Shown: positions 1 to 9,997 of the stretch, in pieces
Numbering within the stretch: the stretch's first letter is position 1
Layout of the letters: the number at the start of each line of letters is the position of its first letter
The notes under the pieces: model-generated
What the model saw: the letters and a program-made list of their open reading frames with translations, nothing else
The model's database searches: none
What the model was told of the DNA's origin: nothing
Program-made: the position numbers and the translations under genes
Origin: Macrolepiota albuminosa
Taxonomy: Eukaryota; Basidiomycota; Agaricomycetes; Agaricales; Agaricaceae
Length of the DNA: 64,000 nt
Direction of reading: 5' to 3'
NCBI GenBank assembly: GCA_027475525.1
Contig: JAMWFC010000034.1
Coordinates: 229,974-293,973, forward strand

Positions 1-412
1 GATCTTGATTGATAATGTAAGTCTGCGAGTTTTTTGACGTTTAGTATGCAACTGTTTTCAACATGAAAACTAGGATCTGTGTTCTTACAACATCGAGCAA
101 GCCCGTGGTGATGACGGCCATAACATTGTCACTACCATGATGCATAGCAAAAACTTCAATCTGAATGAAGCAATGCAATGGATTGGAAACTACTATGCAA
201 AGCGTGTATGGAATTTCTTGGACGACTTACGTGATGTCCCATCATTTGGCAACAAGTTTCAAGGTGGAGTCGAACGCTACTTGGATGGCCTGGGGAACTG
301 GGTCACAGCGAACAATTGCTGGCACTTCGAAAGTCACAGGTACTTCGCAGGGAGGGGGATGGAAATACAACAGAGTAGAAAGGTTACTTTGATTCCTCGA
401 TCTGTGTCCTGA
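1..412 (+). CDS. Sesquiterpene synthase copy A, C-terminal part (5' end outside window)
   Basis: This is the 3' end of a class I terpene synthase, which ionises farnesyl diphosphate and cyclises it. Visible exons are 1-16 and 74-412, with a GT-AG intron at 17-73. The splice joins an N-D-L-C-S-Y-N-I-E stretch, the NSE metal-binding motif, as in copy B at 1674. Near the C-terminus the motif S-H-R-Y-F supplies the conserved RY pair. The protein ends with I-P-R-S-V-S before a stop at 410-412, so it lacks the short tail of copy B. The aspartate-rich motif and N-terminal half must lie upstream of the window. The intron position and about 110 residues match copy B, which starts 1.6 kb downstream in the same orientation, so this is a tandem duplication. 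The product cannot be predicted from sequence. Confidence 0.85.
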
Positions 413-790
413 ATTCAAGAATCAAAGTTAAAATTCTCAAAAAGCAAACTTTTAAAGCATGTACATAGTATTGTCTAGTAACGCTCTATATTGACTTGCC
501 ATATATTGCATCATTGAAGTTGTATGTTGGAAAAATCCCAGGTGCTCCATCACGACTAAAACTGAATCCGGTTAAATCAGATCAGATCAGACCATCAGAT
601 CTTCTTAATCAGGCCTGGCTAGCATGCACCTATAACCGGCTGGCTCACGTCACAATGTGTCACCTCTCAAAATTCACGCTTCATTCATCCCCATTCATCC
701 TTTCTGTATCATGAGGAAAACTATGAATAGGTTTACAGGAGGAATGGACATCTGCTAGTCTAGTCCTGACAGTCGTTGTCCTCAGCAACG
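413..790. other. Spacer between the two terpene synthase genes
   Basis: This 378-bp spacer holds the terminator of copy A and the promoter of copy B. No gene, RNA or mobile element was recognised. A short repeated GATCAGATC motif lies near 576-600. Reading frames here are short and unsupported. Confidence 0.5.
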
Positions 791-2039
791 ATGATCACTG
801 ACTTTCTGGACTCTGTTTTCATGATGCCTGATACCCTTGCAAGCTGGCCCTGGAAGCGTAAGATCAATCCACATTACCATGAGGTCAAAGCAGAATCGTC
901 AGTGTGGATTCAGAAGTTCACGACATTCGCGCCCCATATGCAACGAACTTTCGACCTCGGTAACTTTGGTAACTTTTGCATACTTACGTACTTGAAAGTG
1001 GTCTCAATTGTTCGGTCTTTAGCGCTGCTCGCTTCTCTCGCATATCCCTTGGAGAGTAAAGGTGTGCTAATCCTCTGGATGTCAAGACACTCGCCAATCA
1101 TGCGTCAGACATCCTCCGGGCGGGTTGCGATCTCATGCACCTATATTTTTTCTTTGATGAATATACTGACGTTGCGACGCCATACGAAGCTCAACATCTG
1201 GCTACAGTCGTTATGGACGCTATACGCAATCCTGACAAGGCAAGGCCAGCTGGCGAGTCCATTGTCGGAGAAGTTGCCAGACAGTAAGTCCGAATGTATC
1301 CATCGATTTGGTATTAGTGTTATATGCTATAGCTTAGATTCTGGAAGCTGTCGTCGAAGTTCGGATGCGAGAGTGCACGTCGTGGATTTATTGAGACGTT
1401 TGAGGAATACACTACCTCAGTCGCTCAACAAGCTCAAGATCGTGCTCAGAATCACATCAGGACCATTGATGACTATCTTCTCGTCCGCCGGAAAACAATT
1501 GGGGCACATCCGTCGTTTGCGCTTCTTCGATTTGAGCTCAATCTCCCAGATGAAGTCCTCGATGATCCTGTCATTCGTAGACTTACCACTGCCTGCGTTG
1601 ATATGATCTTGATCGGTAATGTAACTCTGTGCTTTCTCGCTGCTTATTCTTCCCATCTTCAACTTTGAGCTAGGATTTGTGTTCTTATAACATCGAGCAA
1701 GCCCGTGGTGATGAAGGCCACAACATCGTCACCATCGTTATGCATAATAACAACCTTGGTTTGAGTGAAGCAATGAGTTGGATTGATAAATACCATGCAA
1801 AGCTTGTAGACAATTTCTTGAATGACCTACACGATGTCCCCTCATTTGGTGAAGAGTATCAAAGTGGGGTGGACCATTACTTGGACGGACTGGGAAACTG
1901 GGTGAGGGCAAATGATTGTTGGAGTTTTGAGAGCCACAGGTACTTCGCCAATGATGGCCTGGAAATTCAACGGAGTAGAAAGGTTGTTTTGCTTCCCCGG
2001 TCAGTGTCCTTAAAAAAGCCAATCTGTAATCCACGTTGA
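791..2039 (+). CDS. Sesquiterpene synthase copy B, five exons
   Basis: Complete class I terpene synthase gene predicted to make a sesquiterpene from farnesyl diphosphate. The exon model is 791-959, 1023-1061, 1109-1283, 1338-1620 and 1674-2039, all introns GT-AG of 47-63 nt. It sums to 1032 nt, or 343 aa plus stop, with consistent phases. The ATG at 791 is chosen because the P-D-T-L-A-S-W-P-W block typical of fungal enzymes follows closely. The aspartate-rich motif D-E-Y-T-D is in exon 3, the NSE motif (N-D-L-C-S-Y-N-I-E) is made by the exon 4/5 junction, and S-H-R-Y-F is near the C-terminus. All three active-site elements are therefore present and the enzyme is probably functional. No P450 or other tailoring gene is recognisable nearby. 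Product identity is unknown. Confidence 0.9.
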
Positions 2040-3159
2040 TCCAAATTTGAAGTAGTGGTTTTTAATTTATGTATTTTATCTGTGAAGACATCTATGGTAT
2101 AAGGCTTATTGGTTCTAGACCATCAGACCATAGTAGGTCTTTCAATGTGGTGCAAGTAGAGGGTTATCATAGTATTGATGATCTCTATATATTCCAATTG
2201 GAATTTTTCATATTGATCCATTGGCTCATCACCCCAGACAACTGCTATAATTTCCAATACTGTGTCTATTTCTGTTTATACCATAGCTTGGCTAGCCCAG
2301 CCCTCTGAATCTGAGCTTTGCTGGTTATACTAATGCTGATCAATAATCTTCCTTGTAAGGCCAATTTTTACCTTTCTCGCCAATTTAAGAAGGTGTAGAG
2401 AAAACAAGGTTTTAGTCTACAGGTTGAGTAAGTAACTGTATGCGTAAGTAAAAATAAATTAGGCTCACCCTCAGTGACTCCGTGTAATGTAGTCGACTGA
2501 GGGTGGCAATTCGTATATCCAAGATAGGTAAAGAAAAATAATTAAAGTTTATTCGCAAGGAATAGCAAATACCGATCGTACTGTGGCTTATGTCATAGCC
2601 AAGAGAGAGGTATTCCTAAAAAGGAAGTGTCCGACGGTAGCATAAGCCTACCTTCAACAGAAGGAAAGAAAGAATTCTTTGATAGCAAGCTTCGCTATAT
2701 ATATCACATCTGTTGGTCAAGTATGCAAGGCATCAGTGAGCCCGAAAAGCCAAATATAGCGGCTCGTTCCCTCCCTTCATACAAAAAGCCTGTCGAACTT
2801 GCTCAATTATGTGTCTATACCGAGACTCAATTCAATCCCGGTGTTTACATCCATTCTCCTCATTCAGGGCGGTGTTTACACGCTGTTGAGGTTGATCGAG
2901 ATCAACGAATCTTGTCAAGTTGATCCCCTTGCGCTGGGTTTCCTTTGGTTGAGGCCCAAATAAATAGATAAACGGATAAACTCTGAGAAAGATAGTCTAG
3001 ATGACGAGACTGTCGACTCCCAACGACATTGTCTGTCATGGTCATGAAACCAAATCGCAGACGGAATATACTCAAGTATAACTTGAAGTAACCGGATTTA
3101 TGGCTGGCGGGAAATAGGACTTTGAAAATTGAATCTCCGGGCTGATTTGGTAGTAATTA
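2040..3159. other. Intergenic region without a recognised gene
   Basis: About 1.1 kb downstream of the terpene synthase. Only short ORFs occur, with no family resemblance and no convincing splice structure. A small imperfect inverted repeat (CACCCTCAGT with its complement) lies at about 2466-2505. Nothing else is supported. Confidence 0.5.
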
Positions 3160-3373
3160 TTACAGCTGTTTTCATAACGATAGACCCCTTCGACTTCGGC
3201 TCCTTGTTTAGTTGTTTGGCTGATATTAGCTTCTGCCGGGCTTGCCGGGATACGACCTTTCAGTGGTATAGAATGGTTGTATCCCGGCGAGCCCGGCAGA
3301 AGCTAATACCAGCCAAACAACTAAACTTCAAGGAGCCAAAGTCAAAGGGTCTATTGTTATGAAAACAGCTGTA
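3160..3373. repeat. 214-bp near-perfect foldback (inverted repeat)
   Basis: Two arms of about 95 bp are reverse complements with only a few mismatches or small indels, separated by a loop of about 20 bp near 3253-3275. The left arm starts TTACAGCTGTTTTCATAAC and the right arm ends with its complement. The RNA would form one long hairpin. There is no coding capacity beyond frames that simply mirror the palindrome. It could be a foldback MITE or a local inverted duplication. A clear target-site duplication was not found. Confidence 0.8.
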
Positions 3374-4158
3374 AGTATTTCCGCCTGGGTTCATTAAGTG
3401 CGTAAGCTTGGCTAATCCTAACGAAAAAGCTTTAGACTGATCGTTGATCCATCGAAGATATATATTGCATACGTATATACGTTCATATCAAGGACGCAAG
3501 ACAAGTTCTCGATGTAAGTAGTTAGTCCTCTTTTCCTTGGACACCCACAGGGCACAGCGTCCAAGTCAGGGTTGCTTTGCTCACCATCTTCCGGATCCTT
3601 CTCCTTCATTATTCTTCCTTGGAACTTTTGCTTACACGCGACGTAACGCTTTTTACTTTTACCTCAGCCTTGGGATTACATACAACCCTCACGTATGATA
3701 ATACGTGAAAGGATGCGATGATTGAAAGGATGGGGTTTCGTTGTGAGTAGATAAGCTAAGTAAGGTATACGTATGTATGATTATGTTCCGAGTTCCGTAT
3801 GGTTCCGGGGTAGGAGGGGTACTGTGAGACGTCTTGGCGTCCATGTGATGCTCTCTCTCCATTGACATACATACAAATCACTTCACACCAAAACGACAGG
3901 AGAACAACCGCTGTTGATCATACATTAAACTAAACCTACCAAACAAACATACTTAGGAGTAAGGAAGGAGTCTACTGAGTCCTATAAAAAAAGCGAACGA
4001 ACTAACGAAGGAACAAAACACACTAACTTGTAGCTACAAAGGTTATACAAACTGTTCTGTCTTTTTCTTTTTCTACGTATACAAATACAGCCTGTAATCA
4101 AGGCAAGTGGGGAGGAGGGGACGTCCGAAACGACACACAAAAGAAAAATGAATCAGAC
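3374..4158. other. Intergenic region downstream of the membrane gene
   Basis: About 0.8 kb that should contain the 3' end and terminator of the minus-strand membrane gene. Several A-rich stretches occur near 3980-4090. No gene or RNA was recognised. Confidence 0.4.
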
Positions 4159-5747
4159 TCAGACCGCGGTAGGACCGCCAAGACGAACCAAGAGCCTCTG
4201 TGCAATCAACGCGTCCTCGTGTACGTGTACGTGTGCGCCTGGGTCTCGTGCTGCGCTCTCATCCCTATCCCTATCCCTGTCCTTATCCTTGTCACGCGCG
4301 CGTGCTAAAGACAAATCCTCTGCGACGTCTAGACAGGGCGGAGGCGGGGGTGTGCGTGGGCGCACGTTCCTCATCCCGAAAGACCGTGCAGAATGCGTAG
4401 GAACACTAGAGTTCGAGACGGTGAAATGTACTCTATGGCTCGGACTTGGATCCGGACTCGAGAGAGGAAGGTTCATCGGGAGAGGCAGAGGGAGGGCAAG
4501 AGGGAGAGGCAAAGGCAAACGACCCCACGCGCTCATCCGGGGCCGGGGCTGGGTCCGGGCGAGCGGCTGCATCGGCGGGGGCACACAAGCATCATACGAC
4601 GAACTGCGCGGTCTACGAGCACAACTCGTACGCACACCTCCTTGGGTCTCAGTGTCAGTGTCGAACGCACACGGGCCGGCCCAGCGACGATACGCGCTCG
4701 GGGGGGCGGCGCTTACGGCCGCGGCCGCGGGCAAGGGGATAGGAGCGAATGGGTCCCTGAGGTCGCGGAAGTCGCCTTCTTCGTGCTCGCTCGGGTCGTC
4801 GGTCGTGGTGTGCCAGGACCACGCGCGTTTGTATGTTACGGGCGAGGGAGGGGGCGTGATGAGGACGGGGCTGCGCGGGGCGGGGCCTGGGGATATGCGT
4901 GTGCCTGGGGGGAGGCAGAGCGGGGGTAGAGGCAGAGGCGGGGTTGGGGGCGGGGTGGATGATGTGGTGGATGTGGTGGCGCTGGACGGGGATGGGAACG
5001 AGGGTTTGGTGAGGATCGGCGTGGGGCGGCGCGGGACGCGAGAGGGATAGTAGTATGCGGCGCAGATAAAGAGGAGGGCGAGGACGGTGAATGCGGTGTC
5101 GAGGATTCGGAAGATGTCAGTGGAGGAGAGGTGGGAGACGGAGACGAGGGAGACGACGAGCGGCGACGGCGGGCCGGAGGCGTGGAGGGCTGGAGGGATG
5201 CAGAATGCGGTGGCGAGAGTGTAGGAGAGCTGTGCGGAGAGGAGGAGAACGAGAGGAATGGAGGTGCGCGGAGATGGGTGGGGTTTCTCAGACGAATGGT
5301 GTGACGCGGGTGACAGCTGGAAGAGACAGGCAGTGGTGGCAAGGGTGGCGACAATGGACACAAGGAACAGGATTGGCGTAATGCGGGAGAAGCGCGGCAC
5401 AAAGGAGAAGAGCGTCGCAGGGTGGCGACAATGGACACAAGGAACAGGATTGGCGTAATGCGGGAGAAGCGCGGCACAAAGGAGAAGAGCGTCGCTGCAG
5501 AGGCGTCAGGCGATGCTCACATGGTGCGTGGAGACATACCGCAGACGAGCAGCACGCCAGGGACAGCGAGCATGGGCAGACGGGCACCAGCGAGGACCTG
5601 GAGATGGAGAACGGACACAGCGAGGGTGGCAACGAGCAGCGTGTGGACGACGGCCTGCGCGTTGGGGCTGGGGACTAGGCCAAACGCTCCTGCCAGCAAG
5701 GCCAGCAGGACCAGAACAGGGACGGGAGTGTACATTGCCAGTCCCAT
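4159..5747 (-). CDS. Multi-pass membrane protein with long proline-rich tail, frame broken by a 77-bp duplication
   Basis: Unrecognised fungal membrane protein. Exon 1 runs 5747-5540, an intron 5539-5495 (GT-AG) follows, and exon 2 runs 5494-4159. The ATG at 5747 is chosen because it opens directly into a hydrophobic segment. About six hydrophobic stretches occupy roughly the first 180 residues. A long Pro/Ser/Arg-rich, probably cytosolic tail follows, with arginine-aspartate-lysine repeats near the end. As given, the frame breaks in the fourth membrane segment, because 77 bp are present twice at 5342-5495. With one copy counted the coding length is 1467 nt (488 aa), an exact multiple of three. 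The duplication is therefore probably an assembly artefact and the gene intact in the organism. A partial second copy lies at 18768-19085. Function unknown. Confidence 0.7.
5342..5495. repeat. 77-bp tandem duplication no. 1
   Basis: Copies 5342-5418 and 5419-5495 are identical. It falls in exon 2 of the membrane protein gene and shifts the frame. It is one of ten duplications with the same 77-bp period. Confidence 0.9.
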
Positions 5748-6375
5748 TCATTTGCACTCCACTTGTTAAAAGCAGCTGTCCTCCGAGGACTTAGCCGCCG
5801 ACCCGCACCCGCAACCCGCGCTTCTCCCCAGAAGCACTTCATCTCCAACGCAACAGCTCCTGTCCTGCCCACAACTCACCGACGATCTGCACAAAGGCAC
5901 ACACACACACTCACCCAGCAACTCCCCGATTCTCCCGCCCTCTCCCGCCGCCACAGCCGCCCCCCAGTCTCCCAAGTCTTGGCCACATGCAGTTTGCCGA
6001 CCCAAGGATGCGTCATACGTCAGATCCAGACCTGTGGACCTCGAAGTACAAGAAGCCAAGAAGAAGAAGCCACGCCAGCAATGGCACATAGTGCCTGCAC
6101 AAATGTCCCCAAATGCAATCTGTTGCCCGACGACCATCCGACAGGAGAATCGACACTCCTTTGCCTTCTTTGCCTTCTCCGCGGCCCTTGCTTCGTTATC
6201 CCACACTCTAACCCAAATTCAAAAACATACATTCATAAACGTACGTGGGTACGTGAGGTCGAAGTGCCCCGACCCTCCTCCCCCTCGCTCGCTCGCTCGC
6301 CCGCCCTAACCCGCTGACATCTGACAGACAGCGCGGAATCCCTTGTCACCGTCGACCGCCGGCATCCGACACTGG
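5748..6375. promoter_or_regulatory. Upstream region of the membrane protein gene
   Basis: About 0.6 kb upstream of the minus-strand ATG. It is GC-rich, with a CA-rich run near 5900-5912 and a (CTCG)n run near 6284-6303. ORFs here are compositional. A promoter is inferred from position only. Confidence 0.35.
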
Positions 6376-6529
6376 AAAGATGACACTTGCATGGCCCCGA
6401 TGGCGTGAGGCATTCAGTGCTCCACGGAAGTGAATCCCAAATTTTCGTTGGCAAAGATGACACTTGCATGGCCCCGATGGCGTGAGGCATTCAGTGCTCC
6501 ACGGAAGTGAATCCCAAATTTTCGTTGGC
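6376..6529. repeat. 77-bp tandem duplication no. 2
   Basis: Copies 6376-6452 and 6453-6529, in non-coding DNA. Part of this unit also appears at 19086-19139, next to the rearranged membrane-gene fragment. Confidence 0.9.
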
Positions 6530-6729
6530 GGCTACGGTGCACCATACGTATCAGGTAGGATTTCGTTTCACAAGTGTTGACTACCCTCCAGGGTGCTCAA
6601 AGAAGCTGAGCGGATCAGTAATTTCGGGGCGTGACATCTGGCACCCCGTTACATTCGAAATGAGCATTATAACCCACCAGTACTATCGTCTATTGGGAGA
6701 TGAAATTTTTCGCCATTTTTTTTTGTAGC

Positions 6730-6884
6730 TCTTACCACTAGGCGCGTGGCCTTGAAACTTCCAGGCAATATAAAGTCACTTATGATCTAGTAGATAGTGA
6801 TTTTTTTCTTACCACTAGGCGCGTGGCCTTGAAACTTCCAGGCAATATAAAGTCACTTATGATCTAGTAGATAGTGATTTTTTT
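6730..6884. repeat. 77-bp tandem duplication no. 3
   Basis: Copies start at 6730 and 6807. They differ only in the length of the closing T run. Non-coding. Confidence 0.9.
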
Positions 6885-7996
6885 TAGGGAAATTCATCCC
6901 ATGTGAAAGACGTCGGGCCATGACCGAGTCAGAGGTACCAAAAATCCGGGAAGTGAAAGTGCCGTCACACCTGGGTCACAGGGTAAAGATTGTATGATTT
7001 AGCGCTCTACACCGCATGCGGAGTTTCAATAGCCCTTAGATTGTCACGCTCTCTTGAGTCCAACACAAAGATCTCTACTTCCTGAGGCTTTTTGCCTTGT
7101 TTTATTGTTTGGAAAATTATATTTAAGACACTATGTATGTATCAAAGGATTCTGTGTAATAAAATTTTGAACACTCTTTCTTGATTCATTTCACCAAGCC
7201 CGGGTGGGTGACAAAACTTGGTCTGATTTCATGCTTTTGAATTTTTTACACTTCAACAACTTCAATTTTCTATTAGATAACAATAGAGCCCTCATTATCT
7301 ATACTGTATTCATCTATGTTTTTTTTTAGGATGCTGAGGATAGGTATATTAAGCTGCTAAATGTAAATTTCACATAGCGAACCAATTTCACATGGTGATA
7401 CAGGACAGTAGCGAGAACAAGTGAATGTGGAGTTGAGGTTCTTTTGGTGGGAGGAACAACTTCATTCCATGCGCAGAAGCAGCTGCAGTGGTATTGGTGG
7501 ATACCCCAACCAGGCGCAGCTCATATGCGGCCATGCCTACCCACCGGAGCTGTGCCATTGAAATCAGTACTTGTACATGTGAGATGATGAGAATGTTTGT
7601 ATATTTATTTCAGTGCTTGTACATGTGAGGTGGGAATAGAATGTTTGTATATTTTATTCTGTACTTGTACATGTGAGATGGGAAAGTACAGTATATGTGA
7701 GAATGGAAAGTGTAGAAAGGCAATGGGACCTACAAGATGAGAAGATGTGAAAGGAAATTGATGTGTTAGTACATGTAGAGGGAAAAATTTGTTTAAGAGG
7801 CCTGTGCATCTTATGACATGGAGAGATTGAGCAGGTCTGGCCAATCAGTGTCAAGGGCATGTATCAGGTTGTGTTCTTGAGCAAATTGGCAATATGTCAC
7901 ATTCCATGCTGAGACCACAGTATTGAGAATGATGGTGTCTAGTCTTCTCCAGTAAAGAAAGAAACATTTTTAACCTTAATAAGGTACTGCTGTATC
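6885..7996. other. Intergenic region with a short minisatellite
   Basis: About 1.1 kb with no recognised gene. At about 7565-7690 there are roughly three units of about 48 bp, each carrying ACTTGTACATGTGAG followed by a GAATGTTTGTATATTT stretch. The rest is AT-rich and unassigned. Confidence 0.5.
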
Positions 7997-8130
7997 TACA
8001 GTGGCTCAAAAAACTGTCCCAATGTTTCATACTTTTTGAAAGATGACATTGGCATGAAGGATGGGAAGTATGTAAAATCCTGATTAAATCATGTAAAATA
8101 CTATGGCATTGTAGCTACAGAATGAATTTA

Positions 8131-8304
8131 GGTTTATGTAATCAAGATCAAAACTGATGGAGCAATAGCCATTTCAAAATATTCACTCATTGGGACAGTT
8201 TTTTGTAGGTTTATGTAATCAAGATCAAAACTGATGGAGCAATAGCCATTTCAAAATATTCACTCATTGGGACAGTTTTTTGAGCATCTCTAATTTTTCA
8301 GGTT
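8131..8304. repeat. 87-bp tandem duplication in the left transposon end
   Basis: Units start at 8131 and 8218. The right terminal region has a single copy of this sequence. The period is 87 rather than 77, so this one may be a real duplication. Confidence 0.8.
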
Positions 8305-8435
8305 TATCCCTATTTTACTCAGAAATAAAGAGTAAGTTGCATGTGGGAATATAAACAAAGTCATGTGACCATGTTTAGATATATTTGGGAGTAGTTCAAG
8401 CTGGTTGAACCACATCTTGACCTTCAACCACTATC

Positions 8436-9454
8436 ATGAAACCTATTCCTTCTGCACAACACTCTACTGTTGCTTCTCTTCTTGCTCAAGGGTATTCTCT
8501 GGTCAGATTGGGGCTCAAACTGGTCTAGGGAAGTCTACTACTGGGAGGATTGGTAGAGAGTTGGAGATGGACAAGGAAAACCATCCTGGAGGCCATCCTG
8601 CTAAGCTTACTCCATGTGATAAACAGGCTATTGTTCAACAAATCTCAACTGGGAGACTTGATACAGCTGTCCAGGCCACTAATTTTATTAACAACATCAT
8701 TTCCAACCCTGTCTCTTCCAAGACTGTCTGGAATGTGTTGAAGGAGGAGGGGTATTGGTCTGCTACTAAGAGAAAAGTTCCTATGCTCAAAGCTAAACAT
8801 TGACAACTACAGCTTAAATGGGCTCAGAAGCATCAGAACTGGACTATAGAGGACTGGAAAAGGGTGTTGTGGACAGATGAGACAAAGATTAACAGGATTG
8901 GGTCAGATGGAAAGCAGTATGTGTGGAAGCTACAAGAAGAAGACATTTCAGACCAAACAACTACACCTACTGTGAAGCATGGAGGAGGGAATAATCTCAT
9001 GGTATGGGGCTGTATGAGTTGGAATGGGATAGAAAAGCTTGTAGAGGTGGTGGGGATCATGAATGCAGAGCAGTACTGTGAAATTTTAGATGATGGAGCA
9101 AAGGAGAACTTTGAGAAGTTGGAGATGGAGGAGGGTGCCCACTACTTTCAACAGGACAATGACTCCAAACACAACTCCAAGAGGGCTGACAAGTGGTTTG
9201 AGGACAACAACTTTAATGTCCTTTGGTGGCCAGCCCAATCCCCTGATCTCAACCCTATTGAACATCTCTGGGAGTACCTCAAAGAGCAACTTAGGCAGTA
9301 TGAAACACCTCCTTATGGTGTGCATGAATTATGGGAGAGGGTTGCAAAGGAGTGGGATGAAATACCACCAGAGGTATGCCAAAGACTAATAAAAAGCATG
9401 CCTAGAAGGATTCAAGCAGTTATCAAGGCAAATGGAGGACATACAAAGTACTAG
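8436..9454 (+). pseudogene. Tc1-like DD34E transposase, disrupted
   Basis: Transposase that would cut at TA sites and join the element elsewhere. The likely ATG at 8436 opens a helix-turn-helix segment (S-T-V-A-S-L-L-A-Q-G-Y-S-L). Near 8500 the frame must shift by one base to continue into G-L-G-K-S-T-T-G-R-I. The catalytic core follows: D in W-T-D-E-T-K, D in Q-Q-D-N-D-S-K-H, and E in N-P-I-E-H-L-W, with 34 residues between the second D and the E. An in-frame TGA at 8801-8803 lies between the DNA-binding and catalytic parts, probably from CGA (Arg). With a frameshift and a stop it is a pseudogene, but the catalytic triad itself is unmutated. Confidence 0.85.
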
Positions 9455-9609
9455 ATACTAAAATTAGAGATGCTCAAAAAACTGTCCCAATGAGTGAATA
9501 TTTTAAAATGGCTATTGCTCCATCAGTTTTGATCTTGATTACATAAACTTAGATTCATTTTGTAGCTACGATGCCATAGTATTTTACATGATTTAATCAG
9601 GATTTTAAG

Positions 9610-9764
9610 TACTTCCCATCCTTCATGCCAATGTCATCTTTCAAAAAGTATGAAACATTGGAACAGTTTTTTGAGCCACTGTATAATACTTCCCATCCTT
9701 CATGCCAATGTCATCTTTCAAAAAGTATGAAACATTGGAACAGTTTTTTGAGCCACTGTATAAC
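9610..9764. repeat. 77-bp tandem duplication no. 4
   Basis: Copies start at 9610 and 9687, at the right terminal repeat of the Tc1-like element, so the outer end of the transposon is present twice. Confidence 0.9.
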
Positions 9765-9997
9765 AGCAATACTGCTATTGCACTGACCAAGAACTTGAAT
9801 AGCTACAGCAAGGTCAAATACTGTGATGTGAAGATTTATTAGATCTAAGAGGCCATTGCTCATACAAATGTATATATTGATTCAATTGCTTCCAACGATA
9901 ATATTACAGGCTATTCACTAAAGATATCAAAAATCTCAATAAAATCTCAGCTAATAAAGACATATATACTATAATACTATTTAGACACTTTTATAGC

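Larger units (their letters stand above)
7999..9758 (+). mobile_element. Tc1/mariner-family DNA transposon (inactive)
   Basis: The element is bounded by inverted termini CAGTGGCTC and GAGCCACTG. Each end is flanked by TA (7997-7998 and 9759-9760), the duplicated Tc1/mariner target. The inverted terminal regions are long, about 210-220 bp once internal duplications are discounted. Within each end the motif CTCAAAAAACTGTCCCAATG occurs at the outer edge and again, inverted, at the inner edge, so there are two candidate transposase sites per end. The left end contains an 87-bp tandem duplication and the right end a 77-bp one. The single gene is a DD34E transposase with a frameshift and a stop, so the copy cannot move on its own. 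Confidence 0.9.

Noticed and set aside
2627..2923. 98-aa ORF between the terpene synthase and the foldback repeat
   Set aside because: No family resemblance or splice continuation; length is within chance expectation.
3129..3362. 77-aa ORF across the inverted repeat
   Set aside because: Its two halves mirror the palindrome; it is structural, not coding.
4148..5050. Long plus-strand ORFs (up to 300 aa) with Arg/Gly-rich products over the membrane gene
   Set aside because: They are mirror frames of the GC-rich minus-strand coding exon, with low-complexity products and no splice or family support.
6600..7250. A possible solo LTR near the GTGACATCTGGCACC stretch
   Set aside because: No matching TG/CA ends, target duplication or second copy could be found by eye.
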